From: Brevundimonas sp. Root1279
GTDB lineage: Bacteria; Pseudomonadota; Alphaproteobacteria; Caulobacterales; Caulobacteraceae
Length of the DNA: 64,000 nucleotides
Assembly (NCBI RefSeq): GCF_001425945.1
Contig: NZ_LMEB01000009.1
Span: 186,001 to 250,000 of the forward strand
Direction: 5' to 3'
In this document: positions 30,729 to 39,367 of the stretch, piece by piece
Position numbering within the stretch: the first letter of the stretch is position 1
How the letters are laid out: the number at the start of each line of letters is the position of its first letter
Notes under the pieces: model-generated
Database searches by the model: none
Told to the model about the DNA's origin: nothing
Seen by the model: the letters and a program-made list of their open reading frames with translations, nothing else
Program-made: the position numbers and the translations under genes

Positions 30729-31067
30729 TCAGTGGAGGGCGGACCGGGGCGGGCCCGGTTCGGGGCAGGGGTGTTCGCCGCAGGGCAGCTCGCCGCGCAG
30801 CAGGCGGTGGGCCGGCTTCGGCGGAACCGGAACGGCGCGGTCCGGCGCCTTGAGCTCAGGGGTGGCGACGCAGGCGACGCAGCAGTTCATCGCCTTCATG
30901 GCCTTGTCCGGCGCGCGATCCTGGCCCGGGTCGGGGGCGTGACCCCCGTGGGCCATCGCCATCTCGTGGCAGGCCGGGGCGGCGGATGCGGCCATGGCCG
31001 GCGCAGCGCCGATGACCAGCGCCGCCAGGGCGCCGAGCAGCAGCAGGAATGCGCGAAGCAGGGCCAT
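30729..31067 (-). CDS. Small exported Cys/Met/His protein (DUF2946-like)
   Basis: 112 residues from ATG 31067 (preferred over GTG 31076 because GAGG lies just upstream). Signal peptide ALLRAFLLLLGALAALVIGA, then a mature part with ACHEMAMAHGGHAPDPG and KAMNCCVACVATPELK: a cluster of soft-metal ligands. It is followed 62 bases later by the His-rich barrel gene, so the two are likely co-transcribed for periplasmic metal handling. DUF2946 assignment is by layout. Confidence 0.65.
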   Translation of the reverse strand: MALLRAFLLLLGALAALVIGAAPAMAASAAPACHEMAMAHGGHAPDPGQDRAPDKAMKAMNCCVACVATPELKAPDRAVPVPPKPAHRLLRGELPCGEHPCPEPGPPRSALH

Positions 31068-31108
31068 CGCCCTCACCTAGGCGCTTCGCCCCCGGGCCGC
31101 AACGCGCG

Positions 31109-31651
31109 TCACAGCCGCAGGCCGTCGCTCTGCGGCGGGCGGCCGTCCGGTGTCAGGTCGAGCTGCATCAGCACGACGTCGATCCAGCGGTCGAACTTCC
31201 AGCCCGTCTCGCGCCAAACCCCGGCCTCGCGGAAGCCGCAGGCCCTGTGCAGGGCGATGGACCCGGCGTTGGCGCTGTCGCCGATCGCCCCGATCAGGTG
31301 TCTGAGGCCCATGGCCCGGCCGCGTTCAATCAGGGCCTGCATCAGCGCGCGACCGACGCCGCGCCCCCGCGCTTCGGGCGTCACATAGACCGAAAGCTCG
31401 ACGCAGTAGCGGTAGGCCGGACGCAGCCGGAACGGCGACAGGTAGGCGTAGCCGGCGAACCGGCCGTCGATCTCGGCGGTCAGCCAGGGCAGATCCAGGG
31501 CGCGAACGGCGGCGACGCGCTTCGCCATCTCGGCCTCGTCGGGCGGATCCAGCTCGAAGGTGGCCGTGCCATGCAGCACCTCGTCGGCGTAAAGGGCCGT
31601 GACGTCCTGCAGGTCGCCGGAGTCTGTGTCGCGAAGCCGGGGTTCGATCAC
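31109..31651 (-). CDS. GNAT acetyltransferase (phosphinothricin-type)
   Basis: 180 residues from GTG 31651, picked for GGAG 7 bases upstream. RDTDSGDLQDVTALYADEVL, then GTATFELDPPDEAEMAKRVA, the acetyl-CoA motif VTPEARGRGVGRALMQALIE and the tail SIALHRACGFREAGVWRETG, KFDRWIDVVLMQLDL are those of the PAT/MnaT group. These enzymes acetylate amino groups of small molecules such as methionine sulfone or phosphinothricin; the real substrate here is unknown. Monocistronic. Confidence 0.85.
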   Translation of the reverse strand: MIEPRLRDTDSGDLQDVTALYADEVLHGTATFELDPPDEAEMAKRVAAVRALDLPWLTAEIDGRFAGYAYLSPFRLRPAYRYCVELSVYVTPEARGRGVGRALMQALIERGRAMGLRHLIGAIGDSANAGSIALHRACGFREAGVWRETGWKFDRWIDVVLMQLDLTPDGRPPQSDGLRL

Positions 31652-31734
31652 GTCTTGTCTCCGAAGCAAATCGCCCCGTGGGCGGCTTCACAAATCCCTG
31701 ATATCTTGCCCTGGGGTCCGAGGGAGGACTGGGC

Positions 31735-32199
31735 ATGAAGACGATCTTAGCAGCGGCTGCGGCCGCGTCTCTGGTGCTGTTCGCGCCCGGGCTGGCGACC
31801 GCGCAGGCGAAGGCGGGGGCGGCGGGGATATCCAAGGCGCGGGCGTCGACGGTCGACATCCAGGTCTGCAATCGCAGCGGCCGCGACGCGACCGTGGCGG
31901 TCTCCTATGTCGAGGTCGGCTCGGGACAGTTCGTCAATCGCGGCTGGTACGACGTACTGAACGGGGCCTGCGCCCAGCTGGTGTCGACGGACAACGCCAA
32001 CTTCTACGTCTACGCCGACGCCACCGACGGGTCAGGCCGGTCCTGGCAGGGCGAACACGTCCTGTGCGTCCAGTACCCGGGCCCTTACACCTTCTGGTCG
32101 ACAGGGTCCTCGACCTGCGAAGAGGGCCAGGAAACCCGCAACTTCGTGCCGATCCATGCCGACGAGCCGGGTCCCTACACCTGGAACCTCGACCCGTAG
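31735..32199 (+). CDS. Exported DUF1036 protein
   Basis: 154 residues, ATG 31735. Signal peptide MKTILAAAAAASLVLFAPGL ending ATAQA, then the DUF1036 domain: VDIQVCNRSGRDATVAVSYV, FVNRGWYDVLNGACAQLVST and ANFYVYADATDGSGRSWQG. Four Cys are visible in the mature part. The family is common in alphaproteobacteria and of unknown function, thought to be periplasmic. Confidence 0.82.
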   Translation: MKTILAAAAAASLVLFAPGLATAQAKAGAAGISKARASTVDIQVCNRSGRDATVAVSYVEVGSGQFVNRGWYDVLNGACAQLVSTDNANFYVYADATDGSGRSWQGEHVLCVQYPGPYTFWSTGSSTCEEGQETRNFVPIHADEPGPYTWNLDP

Positions 32200-32225
32200 C
32201 CCTAAGGATTCAAGCCTGACCGGGG

Positions 32226-34403
32226 TCAGGCCTTCTCCCAGCCCTTGTCGACCGCCCAGATGGCGAAGGCGTAGTCGTGCGCGACTTCCTTCAGATAGTC
32301 GAAGCGGCCCGAGGCCCCGCCGTGGCCGGCCTCCATGTTGATCTTCAGCAGCACCGGCTTGCCCGAGGTGGTCGCGGGCCGGAGCTTGGCCACCCACTTC
32401 TCCGGCTCCCAATAGGTCACTCGCGGATCCGACAGGCCGCCGGTGGCCAGCACGGCCGGATAGGCCTGGGCCGAGACCTGATCGTACGGGCTGTAGCTCA
32501 TCATGTAGTCGTAGGCCTCGGGGTCCTCGATCGGGTTGCCCCACTCGGGCCACTCGGGCGGCGTCAGCGGCAGTGAGGTGTCGCTCATGGTGTTGATCAC
32601 GTCGACGAACGGCACCTGGCCGATGACGCCGGCCCACAGGTCCGGACGCATGTTGTTGACCGCGCCCATCAGCATGCCGCCGGCCGAGCCGCCCTGGGCC
32701 ACGATGTTCCCGGCGCGGGCGAAGTCCTTGGCGATCAGGTGTTCGGCGGCCGCGATGAAGTCCGTGAAGGTGTTCTTCTTGGTCATCCGCCGGGCCGACA
32801 GGAACCAGTTCCAGCCCTTGTCCGAGCCGCCGCGGATGTGGGCGATGGCGTAGATCCAGCCGCGGTCGACCAGCGACAGGCGGTTGGTGGAGAAGCTGGC
32901 CGCCATCGGGATGCCGTAGCTGCCGTAGCCGTACAGCAGCAGCGGGGCCGAGCCGTCGACCGGCGTCGACTTCCTGCGCAGCACCGTCACCGGCACGAGC
33001 TGGCCGTCGGCGGCCGGGGCGTTCAGGCGCTCGACGACATAGTCGGCGGCGTTGTGGCCCGACGGGACCTCCTGGACCTTGCGCAGCGTGCGCTGGCGGG
33101 TCTTCAGGTCGTAGTCATAGGTCGAGGTCGGGGTCGACGGCGAGTTGTAGCCGTAGCGCATGACCGTGGTGTCGAACTCCGACGCCCCGCCCAGCGACAG
33201 CGAATAGGCGGGCTCGTCGACGGCGATGTCGTGCTCGGCGCCGGCGCGGTCACGGATGACGATCTTGGTGTTGGCGTCGGCCCGCTCCTGGCGGCCGATG
33301 TAGTCCTTCACCAGGGCCACGCCCTCGATGAAGCGACCCGGCGCGTGCGGGACCAGGTCCTTCCAGTTCGCCTTGGCCGGCGAGGCCGTCGGGGCCTCGA
33401 CGATCTTGAAGTCGACCGAGTCGTCGGCGTTGGTGCGGATCACCCAACGGTCGCCCCAGTGGTCGGCGTCATACAGCCGGGCGACCTGGCGGGGCTCCAG
33501 CACCACCGGCGTCGCGGTCGGCGTGGCCGCCGGGATGATGCGGGCTTCCGAAGTCTCCTGGTTGGCGATCGAGATGACCACGAAGGCGTCGTCGGCGGTG
33601 CGGCCGACGCTCTGGAACATGCCGTCGTCGGTCTCCTCATAGACGAGGGTCGCCTCGCCGCCGCGCACCGGGCGGCGGAAGATCTTGTCCGGACGGCCGT
33701 TGTCGTCGCGGTTGGTCCAGAAGATCCACTGGCTGTCCGGCGAGAAGGTGAAATTGCCGGTCGCCGAGCCGATCGGGTCAGGCAGGACCTCGCCGGTGGC
33801 CAGGTCCTTGACGAAGATCTGATGGACCTCCGAGCCCTGGGCGTCCTCGGCGTAGGCGAACAGCTTGTGGTCCGGGCTGTGGTCGGCCGCCGAGACTTCC
33901 GAATAGGCCTTGCCCTTGGCCAGTTCGTTGGCGTCCAGCAGGATCACTTCGCCGTCGGGGCGGCCGCGGGGACGGCGCGCGAACAGCGGGTGCTGATCGC
34001 CGGTGCGGAAGCGAGTGTAGTACTCCCAGTCGCCGTCGGCCGACGGCACCGAGCTGTCGTCCTGCTTGATGCGCCCCTTCATCTCTTCGAACATCGTCGC
34101 CTGCAGCGGCAGGGTCGAGGCCATCATCGCCTCGCGATAGGCGTTCTCCTCGGTCAGGTGCGCCTTGACGTCCGCCTTGATCAGGGTCGGGTCGCGCAGC
34201 ACGGCCTGCCAGTTGTCGTCCTTCATCCACTGATAGTCGTCGGTCCGGGTGCGACCGAGTTGTTCGATCGTGACCGGGATCTTCTTGGCGACGGGCGGGA
34301 CGGGGACTTGCGGCATCGAGGCTCCGGTAGGGCGGGCTTGGGCGGGGAGGGCGGTGGCCGCGAGCGCGGCGGCGGACGTGGCGAGAAGATCGCGGCGGTT
34401 CAT
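32226..34403 (-). CDS. ptrB: Oligopeptidase B-like S9A peptidase with Tat-type leader
   Basis: 725 residues from ATG 34403. The leader NRRDLLATSAAALAATALPA suggests twin-arginine export. A seven-bladed propeller follows (DDYQWMKDDNWQAVLRDPTL, EYYTRFRTGDQHPLFARRP). The alpha/beta hydrolase part has Ser573 in GGSAGGMLMG, Asp659 in GLSDPRVTYWEP and His694 in EAGHGGASGR. The enzyme cleaves short peptides after Lys/Arg. Exported versions occur in Caulobacterales and Xanthomonads. The frame upstream to 34490 is not part of the protein. Confidence 0.9.
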   Translation of the reverse strand: MNRRDLLATSAAALAATALPAQARPTGASMPQVPVPPVAKKIPVTIEQLGRTRTDDYQWMKDDNWQAVLRDPTLIKADVKAHLTEENAYREAMMASTLPLQATMFEEMKGRIKQDDSSVPSADGDWEYYTRFRTGDQHPLFARRPRGRPDGEVILLDANELAKGKAYSEVSAADHSPDHKLFAYAEDAQGSEVHQIFVKDLATGEVLPDPIGSATGNFTFSPDSQWIFWTNRDDNGRPDKIFRRPVRGGEATLVYEETDDGMFQSVGRTADDAFVVISIANQETSEARIIPAATPTATPVVLEPRQVARLYDADHWGDRWVIRTNADDSVDFKIVEAPTASPAKANWKDLVPHAPGRFIEGVALVKDYIGRQERADANTKIVIRDRAGAEHDIAVDEPAYSLSLGGASEFDTTVMRYGYNSPSTPTSTYDYDLKTRQRTLRKVQEVPSGHNAADYVVERLNAPAADGQLVPVTVLRRKSTPVDGSAPLLLYGYGSYGIPMAASFSTNRLSLVDRGWIYAIAHIRGGSDKGWNWFLSARRMTKKNTFTDFIAAAEHLIAKDFARAGNIVAQGGSAGGMLMGAVNNMRPDLWAGVIGQVPFVDVINTMSDTSLPLTPPEWPEWGNPIEDPEAYDYMMSYSPYDQVSAQAYPAVLATGGLSDPRVTYWEPEKWVAKLRPATTSGKPVLLKINMEAGHGGASGRFDYLKEVAHDYAFAIWAVDKGWEKA

Positions 34404-34498
34404 GGTCGGGGCCCCCCAGAGGCGAATGATCGCCGGACCTTGTGCGAGCGGGAGCGTCGCCGTCAAATGAACAAACCAACAGGGCCGCATCCATCCCG

Positions 34499-35308
34499 AT
34501 GTTCGACGCGCAGATTCCCTCCCAGGTCGCCGACCCTCCGATCGCAGAGGTGGCGGCGCCCGCCTGGGACCTGACCGCCGGCCTGATCGCCGCGACGGTC
34601 CAGCTGGATCAGACCAACGCCGACGGCACGCGCCGGGCGGGCACCGGCTTCCTGGTCAATGCGCCGCGGCCGGACGGCCAGCCGCGCACGGTCCTGGTCA
34701 CCGCCCACCACGTCCTGCGCGGCATGGCGGCGCCCGAGGCCCGCATCGGCTGGCGTGTCGAGATGCCCGGCCGCGGCTGGCGCTTTGCGCCGGAGCCGCT
34801 GCGCATTCGCAACGAAGCCGGCGAACAGCTGTGGACCCAGCACCCGGATCGCGACGTGGCGGTCATGGAGGTCTCGGCCCCGCCGGCCTTCGCCCGCGCC
34901 GCCATACCCCTGGCCTGGCTGGTCGAGCCCGAGGCTCTGGAGACCTGGCAGATCGGGCCCGGCGACGAGCTCCTGACCCTCGGCTATCCCTACGGCTATT
35001 CGGCGAACACCGCCGGCTTCCCGATCCTGCGCGCCGGCCGCGTCGCGTCGTGGCCGCTGACCCCGGTGCGCAGCTTCCCGACCTTCCTGCTCGATTTCCC
35101 GGTCTTCCCCGGCAACTCGGGCGGACCGGCGTTCTGGACCCCGGCGGCGCGCAAGCTGCCCGGGACGGTCCAGCCGGACCACCCCTTCGTCGCGGGGGTG
35201 GTGGTGTCCGAGGTGCGCCCGGGCGACGATCCGCTCGGCATCGCCGTCGTCGCCCACGCCGTCTACGTCCGCGAGGCCATCGCCCTGCTGGACGCGGCGT
35301 CTCCCTGA
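34499..35308 (+). CDS. Trypsin-like serine protease
   Basis: 269 residues from ATG 34499; an in-frame GTG at 34442 would add 19 residues. GTGFLVNAPRPDGQP and VLVTAHHVLRGMA give the His; RDVAVMEVSAPPAFA gives the Asp; FPVFPGNSGGPAFWTP gives the Ser in its oxyanion loop. No signal peptide or PDZ domain is visible, so it may be cytoplasmic or exported by another route. It is divergent from ptrB with about 95 bases between. Confidence 0.82.
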   Translation: MFDAQIPSQVADPPIAEVAAPAWDLTAGLIAATVQLDQTNADGTRRAGTGFLVNAPRPDGQPRTVLVTAHHVLRGMAAPEARIGWRVEMPGRGWRFAPEPLRIRNEAGEQLWTQHPDRDVAVMEVSAPPAFARAAIPLAWLVEPEALETWQIGPGDELLTLGYPYGYSANTAGFPILRAGRVASWPLTPVRSFPTFLLDFPVFPGNSGGPAFWTPAARKLPGTVQPDHPFVAGVVVSEVRPGDDPLGIAVVAHAVYVREAIALLDAASP

Positions 35309-35309
35309 C

Positions 35310-37094
35310 CTAGCCGGCCAGCACGTCCGCGCTCATCCGCTCCAGCAGGTCGCCGCCCTGGCCGATGGCGGCCAGACGGCTCGAGGCGTGGCCCAGCACA
35401 TTGGCGGCGTAGACCTCGTAGAGCGCGATCTTGCCCTCCAGCCAGGCCGCGTCGCCTTCGCCGGAGTCGAGGATTTCCCGCGCCGCCAGCGCGCCCTTGG
35501 CCAGCATCCAGCCGCCGACCACATCGCCCAGCAGCTTCAGATAGCCGTCAGCGGCCGCCAGCACGTCGGCGGCGCCCCTGGCGTCGGCCTTGCGGTCCAG
35601 CAGCCACAGGGTGGCGTCCTCGACCGCCTCGATGGCGTTGACGAAGCGGTCGACCGGCTTGCCGGAGTAGAGCTTGGGCAGCTTCGCCGCCGTCGCCTTC
35701 ATTTCGGCGATCAGGACCTTGGCCGACTCGCCGCCGTCCTGGCCCAGCTTGCGGCCGACCAGGTCCATGGCCTGGATGCCGTTGGTGCCCTCGTAGATCG
35801 GGGCGATGCGGGCGTCGCGATAGTACTGGGCCGCGCCGGTCTCCTCGATGAAGCCCATGCCGCCGTGCACCTGCACGCCCGTCGAGGCGACCTCGCAGCC
35901 GACATCGGTCGACCAGGCCTTGGCGATCGGGGTGAACAGGTCCTCGCGGCCCTTCCAGCGCTTCCGCTCGGCCTCGTCGCCCGCGTGCCGGGCGAGGTCG
36001 GCGGCGACGCCGGTGGACAGGCAGATGGCGCGGGCCGCGGCGACCTTGGCCTTCATCACCGACAGCATGCGGCGCACGTCCGGATGGTCGATAATCGGCG
36101 CGTTGGCCTCGCCGGTCCACACCGAGCGGCCCTGGCGGCGCTCCCGGGCGTAGGCGAGGGCGTGCTGATAGGCGCGCTCGGCGATGCCGACGCCCTCGAC
36201 GCCGACGGCCAGGCGGGCCGCGTTCATCATCACGAACATATGGGCCAGGCCCTGGTTCGGCGTGCCGACCAGCTCGGCCGTCGCGTCCTCATAGGCCATC
36301 ACGCAGGTGGGCGAGCCGTGAATGCCCAGCTTGTGCTCGATGCTGACCGGCCGGAAGCTGTTGCGCTCGCCCAGCGAGCCGTCCGGCTTCACCGCGAATT
36401 TGGACAGCAGGAACAGGCTGATCCCTTTCGGCCCCGGCGGGGCGTCGGGCAGGCGGGCCAGCACCATGTGCACGATGTTGTCGGTGGCGTCGTGGTCGCC
36501 CCAGGTGATGAAGATCTTCTGGCCGTTCAGGCGGTAGGTCCCGTCGCCGTTCGGAACCGCCGTGGCGGTCAGGGCCCCCAGGTCCGAGCCGGCCTGCGGC
36601 TCGGTCAGCACCATGGCCCCGGTCCATTCGCCGGACACCAGCTTGGTCAGATAGGTCGCCTTCTGGCTCTCGGTGCCGACCGCCTCCAGCGCCTCGATGG
36701 CGGCCAGCGACAGCATGGGGCACAGGCCGAAGGCCATGTTGGCGGAGTGCACCGTCTCATAGGCCGCCAGCTCCAGCGCCTTGGGCAGGTGCTGGCCGCC
36801 GGCCTCGGCCGAGGCGGTCAGGCCCGTCCAGCCGCCCTCGGCGAACTGGCGATAGGCGTCGGCGAAGCCTGGCGCGGCCTTCACCGCCCCGTTTGCGCAG
36901 GTCGCGCCCTTTTGGTCGCCGACCCGGTTCAACGGCGCCAGCACCTCTTCCGAGAACTGGCCCGCCGCCTCGAGCACGGCCGCCAGGATGTCGCGATCGT
37001 AGTCGGGGAAGGCCCCGGTCGCGGCCACGGCGTCGACGCCGGCCACCTCGGTCAGGGTGAAGATCAGGTCGCGGACGGGCGCGCGGTAGCTCAT
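35310..37094 (-). CDS. Acyl-CoA dehydrogenase, DmdC-like
   Basis: 594 residues from ATG 37094 (MSYRAPVRDLIFTLTEVAGV), the standard start of this large group; the longer frame is rejected. N-terminal cap, then the FAD-binding signature MVLTEPQAGSDLGALTATAV, KIFITWGDHD, later TGVQVHGGMGFIEETGAAQY and the catalytic-loop IYEGTNGIQAMDLVGRK. The extra C-terminal domain (residues about 470-594) is that of acyl-CoA dehydrogenases near 600 residues, which include 3-methylmercaptopropionyl-CoA dehydrogenase. True substrate unknown; beta-oxidation type chemistry is safe. Confidence 0.9.
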   Translation of the reverse strand: MSYRAPVRDLIFTLTEVAGVDAVAATGAFPDYDRDILAAVLEAAGQFSEEVLAPLNRVGDQKGATCANGAVKAAPGFADAYRQFAEGGWTGLTASAEAGGQHLPKALELAAYETVHSANMAFGLCPMLSLAAIEALEAVGTESQKATYLTKLVSGEWTGAMVLTEPQAGSDLGALTATAVPNGDGTYRLNGQKIFITWGDHDATDNIVHMVLARLPDAPPGPKGISLFLLSKFAVKPDGSLGERNSFRPVSIEHKLGIHGSPTCVMAYEDATAELVGTPNQGLAHMFVMMNAARLAVGVEGVGIAERAYQHALAYARERRQGRSVWTGEANAPIIDHPDVRRMLSVMKAKVAAARAICLSTGVAADLARHAGDEAERKRWKGREDLFTPIAKAWSTDVGCEVASTGVQVHGGMGFIEETGAAQYYRDARIAPIYEGTNGIQAMDLVGRKLGQDGGESAKVLIAEMKATAAKLPKLYSGKPVDRFVNAIEAVEDATLWLLDRKADARGAADVLAAADGYLKLLGDVVGGWMLAKGALAAREILDSGEGDAAWLEGKIALYEVYAANVLGHASSRLAAIGQGGDLLERMSADVLAG

Positions 37095-37216
37095 CGGGGA
37101 GGCCCTCAATGTCGGTTTCGCTCGCTTCATGCCGCCTTGCCGCAAGGGGATGCAAGCGGACCTTGGCGAACCGGAAGCGCTGCGGCACGTTGGCGTTTGC
37201 AAACCGGGAGTTTTCG

Positions 37217-37768
37217 ATGGCTGAACCGCGCAACCGCTACTCCGCCGTCTCGCTGATCCTGCATTGGGTGATCGCCCTGGCAGTGGTGGCTCAGGTCCTG
37301 CTGATCATGGCCCATGACGCCACCGAGGGACAGATTTCGCGGGAATACGTCAACCTGCACAAGTCGGTCGGCCTGACCATCCTGGTGCTGACCCTGGTCC
37401 GCATCGGCTGGCGTCTCGCCAACCCCGCCATTCCGCTGCCGGACCATATGCCGCGCTGGCAGAAGATCTTCGCCCGAGTCACCCACGTCGGCTTCTACGT
37501 CATGTTGCTGGCCATGCCGCTGGTCGGGTGGGCCGCGTCGTCGGCGGCCGGTCGCGACATCCTCTGGTTCGGCCTGTTCCAGTGGCCGTTGCTGCCGATC
37601 GGCGGCGGTCGCGAGGTCGCCCGCGAGCTGATGGACATCCATGAGCTGGGCGCCAAGGTCGTCTACATCCTGATCTTCCTGCACCTCGCCGGGGCGCTGA
37701 AGCATCAGTTCGTCGACCGGGACAACGTCCTGCACCGCATGATCCCGTTCATCCCGCGTCGGCCGTGA
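37217..37768 (+). CDS. Cytochrome b561 (CybB type)
   Basis: 183 residues from ATG 37217, with GGGAG 8 bases upstream. Four membrane spans: SAVSLILHWVIALAVVAQVL, LHKSVGLTILVLTLVRIGWR, VTHVGFYVMLLAMPLVGWAA and VVYILIFLHLAGALKHQFVD. Conserved His residues in ILHW, NLHKS, VTHVG, IHELG, FLHLAG and LKHQF supply the haem ligands. It passes electrons in the inner membrane. Its stop overlaps the YceI gene (GTGA), a common pairing. Confidence 0.92.
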   Translation: MAEPRNRYSAVSLILHWVIALAVVAQVLLIMAHDATEGQISREYVNLHKSVGLTILVLTLVRIGWRLANPAIPLPDHMPRWQKIFARVTHVGFYVMLLAMPLVGWAASSAAGRDILWFGLFQWPLLPIGGGREVARELMDIHELGAKVVYILIFLHLAGALKHQFVDRDNVLHRMIPFIPRRP

Positions 37769-38334
37769 GACGGCGTGACCTTATCCTGGCCGGTTGCGCG
37801 ACGCTGCTTCCTCATGCCCGCGCCCACGCTCGCCCTTGGGCCCAGTCGCGCTGGACCTTCGACAAGCCGAGTTCGACCATCGAGCTGAACCTCAACGCCC
37901 TCGGCCAGACGCGGCGAGGGCGGTTCTCCGATTGGGCCGGCAGCATCGTCTTCGACGCGTCGGCCCCGTCGCGCACGCGCGCCTCGGTCACCGTCCAGGC
38001 CGCCTCCCTGCGCCTGTCGCCGTCGATGGGCACCGACCGCGCCATCGGGCCCGACTTCCTCGACGCCGCCCGCTATCCGACCATCCGCTTCGAACTGACC
38101 TCGGTCGAGCCGGTGGAGGGCGATCGCTACACCGCCGGGGCCAATGTCACCATGAAGGGGCGGACCCGGCCGGTGACCTTCCCGGTCGATCTCAGCACCT
38201 CGGGCGCCACGGCCCGCCTGACCGGCGCCTTCACCGTCAACCGCGCCGACTTCGGCATCGGTTCGGGGCCGTGGAACCGTATGGTCGGGCGTCAGGCGAC
38301 GGTGCGGTTCAACCTGCTGGCGCGCCAGGCGTAG
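37765..38334 (+). CDS. YceI-family periplasmic protein
   Basis: 189 residues, GTG 37765 overlapping the cytochrome stop. Leader RRRDLILAGCATLLPHARAH looks like a short Tat or Sec signal. The YceI lipocalin-like barrel follows: WTFDKPSSTIELNLNALGQT, RIGPDF-type DRAIGPDFLDAARYPTIRFE, then AGANVTMKGRTRPVTFPVDL and ADFGIGSGPWNRMVGRQAT. It binds isoprenoid quinones or similar lipids in relatives and may carry a redox lipid for the b561 partner. Confidence 0.9.
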   Translation: MRRRDLILAGCATLLPHARAHARPWAQSRWTFDKPSSTIELNLNALGQTRRGRFSDWAGSIVFDASAPSRTRASVTVQAASLRLSPSMGTDRAIGPDFLDAARYPTIRFELTSVEPVEGDRYTAGANVTMKGRTRPVTFPVDLSTSGATARLTGAFTVNRADFGIGSGPWNRMVGRQATVRFNLLARQA

Positions 38335-38417
38335 GCCCGGCTCGCTCGCGCGACGATTTCGCGCCCTTGTCTTGAGCGGCGCCGGAGCGCAGAGGATGCC
38401 GTTGAAGGGAGACGGCC

Positions 38418-39359
38418 TTGCGGCAGGAACGACAGGACCTCGCGGGAGACCCGATCGACGTGGCCGCCGCCGCGCTGCGCAACGGCGAGCTCGTCATCCT
38501 GCCCACCGAGACCGTCTATGGCCTGGCCGCCGACGCCGGTGATCCGCGCGCCGTCGCCGCCATCTTCGAGGCCAAGGGCCGCCCCCGCTTCAACCCGCTG
38601 ATCGCCCACGTCGCCGACGGCGGCGCGGCCGAGGAGATCGCCCTCTTCGACGATCGCGCCCGGGCCCTGGCCGACGCCTTCTGGCCCGGCCCGCTGACGC
38701 TGGTGGTTCCGGTCCGCGATCGTCGCCGGGTCTGTGACCTGGCACGCGCGGGCCTCGACAGCGTCGCCGTCCGCGTGCCCGGCCACGTCCGCGCCCGTGA
38801 GGTCATCACCGAGTTCGGCGGCCCCGTCGTCGCGCCCTCGGCCAACCGCTCCGGCCGCCCCAGCCCGACCACCTTCGCGGACGCCATGGAGGAGACCGGC
38901 TCGGCCGCCGCCTCGGCCGTCGACGGCGGCCCCTGCGCCGTGGGCGTCGAAAGCACCGTGGTGTCCCTGATCGGCGGCAAGGTCGCCCTGCTGCGTCCCG
39001 GCTCGGTGACGCGCGAGGAGATCGAGGCCGTGGTCGGCCCGCTGGATCACGGCGGGGAGGGGCACCGCTCGCCCGGCCGCCTGACCCTCCACTACGCCCC
39101 GGATTCGCCGGTCCGCACTGATGTGAAGACAGCCCGCGCGGGCGAGATCCTGCTCGGCTTCGGCCCCGGCGTCGGCGACCCCCGCTGGAGCCTCAGCCCC
39201 ACCGGCGACCTGCGCGAAGCCGCCGCCAACCTGTTCCGCCTGTTCCGCGAAGCCGACCGCGAAAAGCCCAAGGGCATCGCCGTCGCCCCGATCCCGACCC
39301 GAGGCCTCGGCGAGGCCATCAACGACCGCCTGAAACGGGCGGCGGGGCATATCGGGTAG
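38418..39359 (+). CDS. L-threonylcarbamoyladenylate synthase (Sua5/TsaC type)
   Basis: 313 residues, TTG start at 38418 with GGGAG 6 bases upstream. The YrdC domain has LPTETVYGLAADAGDPRAVA, GRPRFNPLIAHVADGGAAEE, FWPGPLTLVVPVRDRRRVCD and PSANRSGRPSPTTFADAMEE; the C-terminal Sua5 domain starts near 205 (SPGRLTLHYAPDSPVR). It makes threonylcarbamoyl-AMP for t6A in ANN-decoding tRNAs. Length matches two-domain Sua5 rather than short TsaC. Confidence 0.92.
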   Translation: MRQERQDLAGDPIDVAAAALRNGELVILPTETVYGLAADAGDPRAVAAIFEAKGRPRFNPLIAHVADGGAAEEIALFDDRARALADAFWPGPLTLVVPVRDRRRVCDLARAGLDSVAVRVPGHVRAREVITEFGGPVVAPSANRSGRPSPTTFADAMEETGSAAASAVDGGPCAVGVESTVVSLIGGKVALLRPGSVTREEIEAVVGPLDHGGEGHRSPGRLTLHYAPDSPVRTDVKTARAGEILLGFGPGVGDPRWSLSPTGDLREAAANLFRLFREADREKPKGIAVAPIPTRGLGEAINDRLKRAAGHIG

Positions 39360-39367
39360 GGGTTGGC

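Noticed and set aside
29302..30942. Rightward 546-codon frame
   Set aside because: Lies over the His-rich barrel gene, which has a signal peptide and ribosome site; the rightward product is low in complexity.
32739..34574. Rightward 611-codon frame
   Set aside because: Antisense of oligopeptidase B, whose full catalytic triad is present on the other strand.
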